Source of the DNA: Lingula anatina
Taxonomy: Eukaryota; Brachiopoda; Lingulata; Lingulida; Lingulidae
NCBI RefSeq assembly: GCF_001039355.2
Contig: NW_019774480.1
Coordinates: 194,859 to 219,858, forward strand
Length of the DNA: 25,000 bases
Direction of reading: 5' to 3'
Positions within the stretch are counted from its first letter, which is position 1, and the number at the start of each line of letters is the position of its first letter. Below are positions 1 through 9,912 of this stretch, piece by piece. The position numbers and the translations under genes were made by a program. The notes under the pieces are model-generated. The model was not told the DNA's origin. It saw nothing but the letters and a program-made list of their open reading frames with translations, and ran no database searches.

Positions 1-84
1 TTGAGAGTTGTCCTCTAGACAGCATATTTTATAAACTACCAAGATCAGTTCTATTAAGTAAGAGAAATACACCCGAGAAAGGAA

Positions 85-460
85 TTTACCGACCCAAAAA
101 GTAGGATGCGGGGTCTAGCGTAGTTAGCGAAACATAACGGAGTTGATAAAATCTGGCCAATCTAAACGAGTTCTACACGGTTTAGGCTCATGTAAAATTT
201 CATAATCGGAGGAGAAATAACACTGTCTTTCATGATTGCAATAAAGTGTAGACATATCATACTGGTACCCATGGCAATCTTCATGAAAGAACAATGTATA
301 GTTCCTTTGTGTAGGTAGATGCTTAACATCATTTGCTTTATTCAACCAACATATGCTTTCTTTTTATGTTAACGCTTCAAAACAATTGTGTGATTGTTTC
401 ACGTCTTGTTTGTCAACAAAGTGTGCACAACTCATCATGCTGGTTTTCTTCAGCCTTGAG
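85..460 (+). promoter_or_regulatory. Conserved upstream block of gene A
   Basis: The block recurs upstream of B (3645-4460) and C (10600-10925), and in part upstream of E and F. Shared landmarks are an ACCGACCCAAA string, GTTCCTTTGTGTAGGTAGATG, TTATTCAACC, ATTGTTTCACGTCTTG at 393-408 and TGTGCACAACTCATCATGC. Retention ahead of several diverged paralogues suggests it travelled with the gene in each duplication and may hold enhancer sites. No transcription factor is assigned. Confidence 0.55.
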
Positions 461-569
461 GATAGGAAAACGTAGATAATTTTCAAGAATCCGATTGGAT
501 CAGGTGCTTGTTATTATGGAATAGACCTTTAAATATCCGGGATACATCATATGGTGTTTTATACAAACC

Positions 570-630
570 TATAAACTTTTGGAGAGGCCGAGATCGATAC
601 ATATTGATTTTGCGAACAGCTATTTTCACG
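570..630 (+). promoter_or_regulatory. TATA box and non-coding first exon of gene A
   Basis: TATAAA lies at 570-575. About 30 bases downstream begins a stretch shared with B, ending GCGAACAGCTATTTTCACG at 630 directly before a consensus donor GTAAGT at 631. The same arrangement recurs at 4583-4635 (B) and 13689-13760 (D), which supports a real short 5' UTR exon. The exact transcription start is inferred from TATA spacing. No ATG occurs between the TATA box and the donor. Confidence 0.6.
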
Positions 631-1235
631 GTAAGTAATGCGGTCTTTAGACATGTAGGATTTTTCCTGAAGAACGGGGATTTTTACTGTAAAAATCCAG
701 CTTTATTTATATTGTTTGTCTCGATATTTTTATTGCTTATTTCGTCATCCTTTTGGTATGTACACGGTAACCCATGGATTTCTTATCAATGTATTTCACG
801 CAACATTAAACTCATTGAATTCTACCAACAGATGGCATCTCGTGATATCGAATTTTGGTATCCGTCTATTTGGGAGTTCTATTCTCTGTCTCCCTGTCCT
901 ACGTTTGGTTAGGTATTGCAGACCGTGTTTTGGTAGTTTTGGTATCTCTAGTTTATTACTCAATTGTTTTGAAATAGCATTGTAAAGTCGGAGTTTCCTA
1001 TTTTTCTCCAAATGTTTTTGAAAACTATTTTCCCTTTCGATAAATGATCATTAATTTTCTTGTATCCCTTGCTGTGAGAATAGGATTTCAAACTAGTAGA
1101 TTTCACATCGTTTAAGAAGGAGGAAATTGATATATCTATAATATGGGGCTTACTAACATGAAATAAATCATCTTTCATATTTTAATCGAAGACATCATAT
1201 TTATACATGCACATTTCTTACAGGTGTGCAAAACA

Positions 1236-1577
1236 GTGCAGTTCATAATTACACTAGTAGTGTGTGTTTTCATTTGTTTGGTAAATACTTTTACTACTGA
1301 CAGTGTCAATGGTAAGTACCAATCCTTCACGAATTCAATATACACATATTATATATATAGATGATTGACGATGATTTCAAGAATGTTGTTTTTGAGGCGT
1401 TTAACACAATATAAACCTGTTTATCACTCACAGCAGTTTAAACGTCATGTTAACGAGGAGTTGCAATCACACTAGTGTATTTAACTAGAGAAAGGTTGGA
1501 TTGGCCTGTCCAGTCACCATGCGCACACCCCTTTGAAAAACACCGTGCAAAAAATAAATAAATAAATAAATAAACAA

Positions 1578-1620
<43 letters not shown>

Positions 1621-2023
1621 TAATTAAATTAATAAATATATAAATCATAATATCTTATTCTAACAGTACCAAGATACTTTTATAAATACCTGTAGACCAC
1701 TCACAGAAGTTTAAACGTCATGTTAATGAAGAGTTGCAATATCGCGCTAGTACCATCAGCGTGAAAAAAAAAACTTGAAATAAATCACGCAATAATACTT
1801 TATTCTAGAACCATACCCACCTGGGGTTATGAAGGACGAAAAACGATCGGTTGTCGAAGAAAAACTTAAAGTATCTGGCAGTAGAAATGGGAGGCCTGGA
1901 CCACCCGATAACAAACGTCGTAATATCGGGTGCGAAGACGAAGTGTGCTGGTCTTACTGTATCGCCAGCCATCAAGTAGGGGGCACCTGCCAGTACGATC
2001 ACTGCGACTGTTTAAGGTCTTAG
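1236..2023 (+). pseudogene. Gene A: CS-alpha-beta peptide precursor with lost start codon
   Basis: Exon 2 of the gene (1224-1311, after acceptor CAG, before donor GTAAGT) encodes the same signal peptide as B, but the ATG of B is GTG here at 1236-1238, and no in-frame ATG is visible in the rest of this exon or in the predicted first exon. The following exon (1809-2033) joins in phase 1 and is fully open to TAG at 2021-2023. It carries a pro-region with Lys-Arg and Lys-Arg-Arg sites and the complete six-cysteine module C-x4-C-x3-C-x9-C-x4-C-x-C with Gly-Gly-Thr-Cys. The cysteine module contains several acidic residues (Glu-Asp-Glu after the first Cys). It could be a recent pseudogene, could use a non-AUG start or an unseen upstream exon, or the GTG could be a sequencing or allelic variant. 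The intact splice sites and cysteines imply that any loss is recent. Confidence 0.75.
1549..1640. repeat. AAAT/AAT microsatellite in an intron of gene A
   Basis: Runs of AAAT followed by about fourteen AAT units and an AT-rich tail lie in the intron before the cysteine exon of A. Gene B has only a short A-rich remnant at the matching place (5577-5610), so the expansion followed the duplication or contracted in B. Confidence 0.9.
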
Positions 2024-2299
2024 ATCAGTGTACGTATGTCTATGATAAAATCTCATGGCCGAAGTTTTACATACATTTGCGAACATATTAATTAATGTTC
2101 CTCTATCACTGCATTTATGTCGTAATTGTTACAATATGGTTTTTATATACATACTTTTGAATTACATGTAAATTTTCACTTTCTGTTCAATCATGCAGGA
2201 GTTATCAGGATGGATATGACTTCAACAACATTATACTATATTGAAAATTACATGTTGATTTTTAGCATTTGATGATATGCTTTATTATACATTTTCCAG

Positions 2300-2410
2300 G
2301 CATGGGCTTGAGAAGATAAATTAAAATATTTGCAAAGGAACAAAACTCGATTTTGTGTAGTTTTATAAATATGAAATGCAATTAAATAATTAAAAACGGA
2401 TTTTCATTGT
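2300..2410 (+). other. 3' UTR exon of gene A
   Basis: This follows acceptor TTTTCCAG at 2299 and starts with GCATGGGCTTGAGAAGA, aligned with GCACGGGCTTGAGAAGA in B and with GCGTCGACCTAAGAAGA-type starts in C to F. It lies beyond the stop codon. Poly(A) signal candidates are ATTAAA at 2381-2386 and 2389-2394; no AATAAA is present near the end. Confidence 0.65.
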
Positions 2411-2539
2411 TGACAGTATTCACAGTATTGACAATGAGCAATTAAAGTATAGATTTAAACTTTTACTTGTGTGCGATAATGCCGTTCGTTCTTCTGGCAA
2501 ACCGGACTACATTCTGTGCAACTCTGAGAGACGTCAAGA

Positions 2540-2790
2540 ATGCGCTTGCTTACTATGCAAGGCAACTCGTACGTACGCAGAGTGGGCGGGTCAGCCAGGT
2601 CGCTGTCGGTAGCGTGCATGATTGCAAATGAACAATCCAAGGCTTCACTCCATCACGACTACGATAAAAACCTTCAGAGCAGGCCTATCAATGAAAGCGA
2701 TACGATCGAACTTGAACAAATTCAGAAGCTTTCCGGTGTAACAGCACGCCATTCCACCTGTTAACCGTGTTCAGCAGAAAACGATGTCTT
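2540..2790 (+). mobile_element. Diverged tRNA-derived SINE copy
   Basis: The stretch with CGTACGCAGAGTGGGCGGGT and TCGGTAGCGTGCA matches the reverse complement of 22980-23090 and 23890-23980. The following part, from AGAGCAGGCCTATCAATG to CCACCTGTTAACCGTG, matches the reverse complement of 24560-24650. The 74-residue open frame here (2540-2764) comes from this repeat and is not a gene. Confidence 0.7.
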
Positions 2791-3558
2791 CTCGGCAGAA
2801 TTACTTGCCAAATATGTTTTACTCAAAATGTCCATCGCTACAATGCTTAAATGGAAATCGCACCAGAAATTACACATTTAAATGTTTGGTCCCATTGTAC
2901 CCTTTAACATCATAGGTCAAACCATTCCATTTTCTTTCTCCATAACATTATTGTGAGTATCCAATCACGCTATATTTACTGTACGATGAACCATTCCTGA
3001 TGTGTTCATTGATATGGGTTTTGATTCATTGTATTGGGAAAAGGTTGTGAATTGTGCTTGAGATTGAAATACTGTTTTCACTGGAATGTAAATTATCCCC
3101 AATATAGGGGTGGTGCCATGCTGCCTATTCGTTACATTCACTTATTTCATCAATTATTTATTTGTTAGAGGGATGGTTTTCAAGCAATGATTAAGACTTG
3201 CTTCATTTGGCTTTTTTTCACAATTTCTATCATTTATTTGTTTATATGCATTTAATTTCTTAACTTTCTTGTCCATCTTCAATTAAAAACAGCAAATGCA
3301 GTTATATTTTTATGAAGGGTGTTTGTGAAACTTTAGTCTTTATTGATGTTTTTTCTTCAGTACCTTGGGTCATTTAAATAAGAGCGTATACGCTTTGGCC
3401 TGGCCACTAGACATACGACTAATTTTGGGCTTATTGGGCTCTTTTCTGGAAGGGACTCCTTGTATATGTTTCAAAGATTGATTTTTCGCTTAATTTTAAG
3501 CCATAATAAATATAGCTGACATCAGTAATAATTATATGATTGGCTCAATACATGCATA
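2791..3558. other. Intergenic, no gene seen
   Basis: AT-rich sequence between the SINE and the second duplication unit. No open frame, exon-like block or strong repeat was recognised. Confidence 0.6.
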
Positions 3559-3684
3559 TTGAGAGTTGTCCTCTATATTTTATAAATATTCTATAAATTA
3601 CCAAGATCAGTTCTATTTAGTTAGAGAAAGATACTCGAGAAAGGAATGTACCGACCCAAATAGTAGGATGCGGGATCTAGCTTA

Positions 3685-4134
3685 GGGTGTATTCCCAGAG
3701 AATTAGATCGATTCAGAAATTAAGATTTAGATCGTCCTAACTCCCTGGGGGGGGGGGGTTCACGCTAAATCGCAGTCAGCCGAGCGCGCAACATAGTTAA
3801 TTACCCCCTTACAGCTTTCAGTAGGCGGGACAGACGCTTAAGCCGGCTAAGCTGACACTAATCTAGTGAGACTCCCCAAAGGGATAGATCGATCCAAAAT
3901 CTATGGAAATGGCGTCTTACACCCCATTTCCATAAATTAGATCGACCTTCTTTAGATCGACCTAACTCCCTGGGGGTTCACACTAAATAGCTGTCAGCCG
4001 GGCGGACACGAAAGTTAATTACCCCCTTACAGCTTGTAGTAGGCGGGGCGGACATTTAAGTCGGATTATCTGAAAGTAATCTAGTGAGACTCCCCGCGGG
4101 GATAGATCGATCTAAAATCTATGGGAATAGAGCC
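3685..4134. mobile_element. Tandem dimer of a TTA-flanked MITE (PIF/Harbinger-like)
   Basis: Left end GGGTGTATTCCCAGAGA and the reverse complement of the right end, GGCTCTATTCCCATAGA, form terminal inverted repeats that continue into TTAGATCGAT-like sequence. TTA flanks both sides (3682-3684, 4135-4137), while unit 1 has an uninterrupted site. Internally there are two head-to-tail units, 3685-3916 and 3920-4134, sharing a third TTA at 3917-3919. Each contains CTAACTCCCTGGGGG, GTTAATTACCCCCTTACAG and AATCTAGTGAGACTCCCC. The superfamily is inferred from the TTA duplication; no transposase is present. Confidence 0.75.
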
Positions 4135-4582
4135 TTAGTTAGCGAAACCTGATAAGATCTGGCCATTCTAAACTACTTCTGCACGGGTTAGGCTCAAGCA
4201 AAACTACAGAATCAGAGGGGAAATGACTCTGTTTTTCATTATTTCAATAAAGTCTAGACATATCATACTGGTACCCATGGCAATCTCCAAGAAAGAACAA
4301 TGTATAGTTCCTTTGTGTAGGTAGATGCTTAACTGCATTTATTTTATTCAACCCACATATGCTTTCTTTTTATGTTAACGCTTCAAAACAATTGTGTGAT
4401 TGTTTCACGTCTTGTTTTTACGTTTGTCAACAAGTGTGCACAACCTATCATGCTGGTTTTCTTCAGTCTTGAGGATAGAAAAATGTACATACTTTTCGAG
4501 AATCCGATTGGATCAGGTGCTTATTATAATGGAATAGACCTTTTAATATCTGATATACATCATATGGTGTTTTATACACACC

Positions 4583-4635
4583 TATAAAATTATGAAGAAA
4601 CTGAGATATTGATTTTGCGAACAGCTATTTTCACG
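4583..4635 (+). promoter_or_regulatory. TATA box and non-coding first exon of gene B
   Basis: TATAAA at 4583-4588. The stretch ATTTTGCGAACAGCTATTTT runs into CACG at 4635, followed by donor GTAAGT at 4636, identical to the arrangement in A. The start of transcription near 4610-4615 is inferred. The upstream element ATTGTTTCACGTCTTG is at 4399-4414. Confidence 0.6.
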
Positions 4636-5265
4636 GTAAGTAATGCGGTCTTTAGACATGTAGGGATTTTCCTGAAGAACAGGAATTTTTACTGTAAAAA
4701 TCCAGCTTTATTTATACTGTTTGTCTCAATATTTTTTATTGCTTATTTCGTCATCCTTTTAGTATGTACACGGTCACCCAGGGATTTACTGTCAATATAT
4801 TTCACGCAACATTAAACTCATTGAATTCTACCAACAGATGACATCTCGTGATATCGAATTTCGGTATCCGTCTATTTGGGGGTTCTATTCTCTGTCTCCC
4901 TGTCCTACGTTTGTTAAGGTATTGCAGACCGTGTTTTGGGAGTTGGTACTGTTATGCCCATCTCTACGTCTCTAGTTCATAACTCAATTGTTTTGAAATA
5001 GCATTGTAAAGTCGGAGTTTCCTATTTTTCTCCAAATTTCTTTGAAAACTATTTTCCCTTTAGATAAATGATCATTTATTTTCTTGTATCCCTTGCTGTG
5101 GGAATAGGGTCTCACACTAGTAGATTCTACATCGTTTAAGAAGGAGGTAATTGATATATCTATAATATGGGGCTTACTAGCATTAAATAAATCATCTTTC
5201 ATATTTTAATCGAAAACATCATATTCATACCGGTACATGCAAATTTCTTACAGGTGTGCAAAACT

Positions 5266-5855
5266 ATGCAGTTCATAATTACACTAGGAGTGTGTGTTTT
5301 CATTTGTTTGGTAAATACTTTTACTACTGACAGTGTCGATGGTAAGTACCAATCCTTCATGAATTCAATATACACATATTATATATTTAGATGATTGACG
5401 ATGATTTCAAGAATGTTGCTTTTGAGGCGTCTAACACAATATAAGCCTGTTTACCACTCACAGCAGTTTAAACGTCATGTTAACGAGGAGTTGTAACCAC
5501 GCTTGTGCATTAAAATAGCGATAGCGTGGATTGGCCTGTCCAGTCACCAGACGCATACCCCTTTGAAAAACACCGTGAAAAAAAAAATAAAGCAAAAATA
5601 AGAAATAACTTGAAATAAATAATGCAATAATACCTTATTCTAGAACCCCCACCTCCACCCTGGGTTGTGAAGGGCGAGAAACGATCGGTTGTCGAGGAAA
5701 AACTTGAAGTGTATGGCTGTAATCAGAAGCCACCGGCCCCAAAAATCCGTCGTAAATCCGGGTGCGAACAGCAAGCATGCTGGTCTGACTGTATCGCCAG
5801 CCATCAAGTAGGGGGCACCTGCCAGTACGATCAGTGCGTCTGTTTTAGATCTTAG
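5266..5855 (+). CDS. Gene B: secreted six-cysteine CS-alpha-beta (defensin-like) peptide precursor
   Basis: Coding exons are 5266-5341 (in an exon starting 5254 after acceptor CAG, donor GTAAGT) and 5644-5855 (donor GTATAC at 5866), joined in phase 1, for 95 residues. Residues 1-25 are a hydrophobic signal peptide with a Thr-rich end. The pro-region opens with five prolines (27-31), has Lys-Arg at 38-39 and Arg-Arg at 61-62, and an extra Cys at 51. The peptide module has Cys 66, 71, 75, 85, 90 and 92 (C-x4-C-x3-C-x9-C-x4-C-x-C), with Trp after the second Cys and Gly-Thr-Cys at 83-85 as the Gly-x-Cys of the fold. This spacing is close to scorpion potassium-channel toxins and shorter in the first loop than typical arthropod defensins. 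Convertase cleavage and release of a peptide of about 32 residues are inferred. The role is antimicrobial, signalling or channel-active; undecided. The best-preserved member of the A/B pair. Confidence 0.85.
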
Positions 5856-6111
5856 ATCAGTGTACGTATACCCATGAAAAAATATGGTGTATTTTAAATC
5901 TCATGACCGATCTTTTACAAACATTTGCGGTCATATTAATGTTCCATAATCACTACATTTATGTCATTATATTTACTATAAGGGATTTGGTACAGACTTT
6001 TGAATTATATGTAGTTTTCTACTTTTGTTTAATCATGCAAAATTATACTCTATGGAATATTACATGTCGATTTTAAGAATTTGATGATATTCTTTATTAT
6101 ACATTTTCCAG

Positions 6112-6225
6112 GCACGGGCTTGAGAAGATATATTAAAATATTTGCAGAGGAACGAAACTCGATTTAGTGTAGTTTTATAGATATGAAATGCAATTGAATA
6201 ATTAAAAAAGGCTTTTCATTTGTTG
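6112..6225 (+). other. 3' UTR exon of gene B
   Basis: Begins after acceptor TTTTCCAG at 6111 and matches the 3' exon of A over its length. ATTAAA at 6201-6206 is the likely poly(A) signal. It contains no coding sequence in the predicted transcript because the stop lies in the previous exon. Confidence 0.6.
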
Positions 6226-6354
6226 ACAGCATTCACAGAATTGACAATGAGCAATTTAAGTAGATAAAAAACTGTTATCTGTGTGCGACAATGTCGTTCG
6301 TTCTTCTGGCAAACCGGCGTAAATTCTGTGCCGATCTGAGAGACGTCAAGAGTG

Positions 6355-7382
6355 GTGTGCCTTTATAATATGTCTGCACATATTTTATTTCACGTAAACC
6401 TCAAAGAATTCCCATGAATATATTGTCCTCAAGAGAAACGAAAAACTTCAATAGATAAAATATATTGATGAATATTGCACGAACATAATGATTCTTGCCA
6501 TGTCAAACTTTTAAACGTGAATATAATCTTTTGACAGTGCTTTTTATTCCAAAACTAATGTTTATCATATGTTCACAGTATTTTTGTAAGAATGAAATCA
6601 CGATTTACATTGGTTTTATAGGTGAATACTGAAACATCAATCCAAGTGTGTTCAATGGTCAAGTAAAATCAAAACAGGAAACGTGGAATAACGCTGTCTT
6701 GTGTATTCAATTTGTGCATTAAAATAAAGATAGAAAATGTGTTCCGAATCAATGGCTTTTCTTGGGCGTAGCGTTTTGCGCTGGATTTACGCCTGCGCAA
6801 CTGCTACGCCTCACTTACGACCGGTTGGTGCAACCGGGCCCAGAAGCTAACTGAACTTCCAGTCTTTGTCCAGAAAGATGGTGGCCATATTGAAATCGAG
6901 TCGCTATTCCACAAAAAGTTAATATTGATATAAATTATATCCAATCGTTATGTACAGGAGAAACACTGGTCTGTAAATTCGCAGTAAAGAAGCTTATTTG
7001 ATATAAATATTGATATTGATATAGGTAAACCCGACAAATCCAGCTATTGTTCAGATGAAAACATAACGGTGCAACAATTTTGACATAGACTTTAACCCAT
7101 AGATATAAACTACCATATGGACCAAATGCCCTTGTGGGTGTCTTAAGAAACATTGTAATATTGGAGTGGAACTATCTTTGCCTTTTAGACGTTATTAGAA
7201 TACATCGTGACATCACCTTTATGTGTATAGTACAAGTGACGGGATTTTACTAAACGTCTTCAGTCTTTGTGGAGTATTTTTATTAAAGCAAATGGTTGGT
7301 CTTACATTTATGAATCTGACTAATAAATATATGTCCACCTCATTAGTAAAATGTGTAGTTCAACAATACATCCATGGCTTTT

Positions 7383-7384
<2 letters not shown>
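6355..7384. other. Intergenic, no gene seen
   Basis: Apart from the inverted-repeat element at 6765-6837, this is AT-rich sequence without a credible open frame or family exon. A tract of TATTGATAT-type repeats lies near 6924-7022. Confidence 0.55.
6765..6837. repeat. GC-rich double hairpin, possible transposon remnant
   Basis: Two neighbouring inverted repeats stand out in AT-rich surroundings. GGCGTAGCGTTTTGCGC pairs with GCGCAACTGCTACGCC (6765-6810, short loop), and CCGGTTG-GTG-CAACCGG lies at 6821-6837. Composition unlike the flanks suggests a short mobile-element fragment; no target duplication was identified. Confidence 0.4.

Positions 7385-7433
<49 letters not shown>
7385..7433 (-). 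repeat. Poly-T of 49 bases, possible 3' tail of a retroposed sequence on the minus strand
   Basis: An uninterrupted T run. On the minus strand it is a poly-A preceded by CTTCAATAAAATCCT, that is, an AATAAA six bases upstream. This fits a retroposed transcript end, but the sequence in front of it on that strand is the MITE at 7448-7741, so there is no recognisable retrocopy body. Confidence 0.5.
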
Positions 7434-7435
<2 letters not shown>

Positions 7436-7447
7436 GATTTTATTGAA

Positions 7448-7741
7448 GACTACGCTCACGAAAATGCAGTAGTATCGAAGTAGCAAAGAAGCATTAACGC
7501 AGTAGTGGTGTGGAGCATATTTGCAGTAGAAATGCAGTATAGTCTACTGCAATTCTACTTCAAAAATTACATAGGGTTGTACAGAGGAGGAGCATTAATG
7601 CAATAGATTAGCAGCATGATAGAAGCATGTTTCAAATATGCTAATTAGCTCCCCAATCGAAGCAGATTTGAAGCATGTTTGCAGTATGATTGCAGTAGTC
7701 TACTGCGCTAGAGTATCTACTTCGTTTTCGTGCGGGTAGAC
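7448..7741. mobile_element. MITE of 294 bp with imperfect terminal inverted repeats
   Basis: The left end GACTACGCTCACGAAAATG and the reverse complement of the right end, GTCTACCCGCACGAAAACG, are clearly related, and the similarity continues through a GTAGTAT/GTAGATACT stretch. The interior is built from short GCAGTAG and GAAGCATG motifs on both strands. No coding capacity and no certain target-site duplication, so the superfamily is unassigned. Confidence 0.6.
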
Positions 7742-8153
7742 ATATACTGTTAAATAAAAACAAATGATCGTTTCTTTGGATTACAGAACGCAATATTGAA
7801 CTTACCTCGTTCAACCCACATTTAACAGATGTTGTTATCATATTTAAAAAAATACTTAGTATTGTACTATATTGAATTACAACACAGTTACGATGGTATG
7901 CACGATTTTATTCTATTTGTACCAGTATGTATGCTTTCACCACATACATTGAGTCATAGACTGTTTCAAATGTATATTGAAAAACGTGTGGTCTTAGATT
8001 AGGCTACATTAACTACTGTTGTGACATTAATAACATAAAGGAGCTGATCGTATTCTACCGGGTGCTAAAGTCTTCGGATTTTACAGAAAAGCGTCTAATT
8101 TAAGTTGAGACAAAATGCTGATTTTACCATAACAAAATAGAACAAAGGAAGTA

Positions 8154-8205
<52 letters not shown>

Positions 8206-8568
8206 CCACATTTCACAGGCACCACAGGCGCCTTTGGGTTACAGGTCTGTTTTGTAGGGTTCGATTCTTCCTGTGTGTTCGCCATTGATTGACATAGTAA
8301 AGACAGTTTCAAGCAGACGAAAAGTGAGGCAAGAACTACATTTGATTTATGTAGCCAAATGTTAACAAGCACAACGAAGCTCTGTTTTTGCTCCAAAGTA
8401 AATAAGAAAAGTCCATATGATTGATAATTGTCATTTATTAATGACGAAGCTAATAAAATACGTAGTTACAAAACTGGGGAGATAATATAACATCTCCCCA
8501 ACTATATAAGTGCCATAATATAGAATTAATAAAGTGTGTAATAAGTGTAACCAAATTAATGAAGAAAA
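7742..8568. other. Intergenic with microsatellite, no gene seen
   Basis: No family exon or credible open frame. It includes the ATT microsatellite at 8155-8204 and a box-B-like GGGTTCGATTC at 8256-8268 that is not embedded in a tRNA-like structure. Confidence 0.5.
8155..8204. repeat. ATT trinucleotide microsatellite
   Basis: About sixteen perfect ATT units. Confidence 0.95.
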
Positions 8569-8695
8569 TTATAAGTAATAACAACAGCTTAAGGAGCAAA
8601 AAGTTGGCACAAATAAAAATAAAAAGGCCAAATTATAAGAAATAACAACAGCTATAAGAGCCAAAGGTTGGCATTAATGAAAATCAAAGACTTCA
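8569..8695. repeat. Two-unit tandem repeat, about 63 bp period
   Basis: ATTATAAGTAATAACAACAG at 8569 recurs as ATTATAAGAAATAACAACAG at 8632, each followed by an AGAGC/AGGAGC and GGTTGGCA/AGTTGGCA segment. Short, diverged tandem duplication. Confidence 0.6.
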
Positions 8696-8777
8696 ACAAA
8701 TGAAAAAAAAAATATATATATATACTGTATATATAGATAAAGACAACACAAGGCAGGTGACAGGGGATGGCGGAGGG

Positions 8778-9139
8778 TGTAAAATTAAAATAAAGAAACG
8801 CAAGAAATTATAATACTGTGAAGCTGCTGAAATTGCGTGTACATATCATTGCAGCTAAAAGGCTGAATGACTTCTCGCTGATGGAGCTCGCAAGAAGTAG
8901 TTTCCTAAAACTCATATAAAATTAACTGTGTGCCTAGATACACAGCAGCTAAGACAATTTGACCCTGGACATCTGTTATCACCTTGCCTTGGTCAACTAC
9001 TTAAGATCAAAATGTGCAGACACAAGACCTAAACCCAGACTACTTCCTATAAACAAAGCGTAGATGGATTACCAACAAAGCTATTACCACCACTAAAAAC
9101 AAACCATTTCCTACATAAATACAATTAATTATCTTAATT
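8778..9139. repeat. 362-bp direct repeat, copy 1
   Basis: Nearly identical to 9913-10274 at a constant offset of 1135 bases; two base differences noticed (AAGATCAAAATG against AAGAACAAAATG, and AATTATCTT against AATTCTCTT). Copy 1 stops exactly at the N at 9140. It may be a real recent duplication, solo terminal repeats of an element, or an assembly artefact. The ends are not TG...CA, which argues against ordinary LTRs. Confidence 0.9.
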
Positions 9140-9140
9140 N
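9140..9140. other. Single undetermined base N at a repeat junction
   Basis: The only N in the window. It lies exactly where copy 1 of the direct repeat ends and the minisatellite begins, suggesting a gap closure or scaffold join of uncertain size. Confidence 0.9.
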
Positions 9141-9400
9141 CCACTCAGGGCTCTCACTACTAGGCAAACAATTAAACACCTGGGAAATACTCCCAGAGCC
9201 TAGTATACCAGATACCACTCAGGGCTCTCACTACTAGGCAAACAATTAAACACCTGGGAAAAAACTCCCAGAACCTAGTATACCAGATACCACACAGGGC
9301 TCTCACTACTAGGCAAATAATTAAACATCTGGGAAATACACCCAGAACAAGTAAACAACTGGGAAGTACACCCAAAACAAAGAGCATAACAACTCCAAAA
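9141..9400. repeat. Minisatellite, 74-75 bp unit, about 2.5 to 3 copies
   Basis: Units start at 9141, 9215 and 9290 with CCACTCAGGGCTCTCACTAC (CCACACAGGG in the third) and contain AATTAAACACCTGGGAAA and CCTAGTATACCAGATA. The third unit decays into a shorter repeat of CTGGGAAGTACACCCA type. Open frames on the minus strand here are by-products of the repeat. Confidence 0.9.
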
Positions 9401-9912
9401 ATGCATGTAGCCTAGTCGACCAGAAACCCATAAAAACACGGCACCTGGTAATGCGGACACGGAAACAATATGAAGACAGAAACGTATAGATTACGGCATG
9501 TCAACGACAGCCGAAAATATAAAATCAGCGAAATTCCTGGCCCGGTAAGAATATCAACATGAATAAAATAGCTACACACAAAGAGGAAAACAAAAATTGA
9601 AGAATAACACGATAAAGTGACATCAAACAAATTAATTAACAACTGCAGCACATGACAGACTATAAATCTGATTATTAGAACACGTGAATAAGGGGTAAAT
9701 GAAGATAATATAAAATTACTGGCCTGTGTATGATCCAAGAACTTGAAGTTGAAGTCTCCCAAATAAAAGGAAACAGCCCTCGCCGAAACTTGATAACAAA
9801 ACTGGTGGCTGGGAAAAACATAATAATATCCGAAGAAAATACAGTCACCAAGTATCAAGAAACTGGCCGTCCCCAAATCTTGAAATTACAAAAGTTGATG
9901 GCTGGTAACCAA
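9401..9912. other. Sequence between the direct repeats, no gene seen
   Basis: The minus-strand 154-codon frame at 9412-9876 is hydrophobic and biased, and matches no family known to me. No splice or promoter support; treated as non-coding. Confidence 0.5.

Larger units (their letters stand above)
1..2541. repeat. Segmental duplication, unit 1 (contains gene A)
   Basis: This unit is collinear with 3559-6354. It starts with the same TTGAGAGTTGTCCTCTA string as position 3559 and both end in a CTGAGAGACGTCAAGA stretch. Promoter, all four exons and the introns are shared, with scattered substitutions and small indels. The second unit is longer mainly because of a MITE at 3685-4134. The left edge may lie before the window. 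Direct comparison of the two stretches is the evidence. Confidence 0.9.
3559..6354. repeat. Segmental duplication, unit 2 (contains gene B)
   Basis: Collinear copy of 1-2541 on the same strand, with the same upstream block, exons and introns and the same terminal CTGGCAAACCGG and GAGAGACGTCAAGA strings. The main structural difference is the MITE at 3685-4134, flanked by TTA and absent from unit 1, so it was inserted after the duplication or lost precisely from unit 1. Confidence 0.9.

Noticed and set aside
508-912. 134-codon frame on the plus strand
   Set aside because: Runs through the promoter, first exon and first intron of gene A; the matching frame in B is not preserved.
960-1178. Minus-strand 72-codon frame, similar to one at 4984-5202
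   Set aside because: Similar only because it lies in the duplicated intron of A and B; no independent sign of coding.
8220-8290. Possible tRNA gene or SINE (GGGTTCGATTC)
   Set aside because: Only a box-B-like string is present; no box A at the right distance and no acceptor stem pairing.
9412-9876. 154-codon hydrophobic frame on the minus strand
   Set aside because: No recognisable domain, overlaps sequence between direct repeats beside an N, no splice or promoter support.
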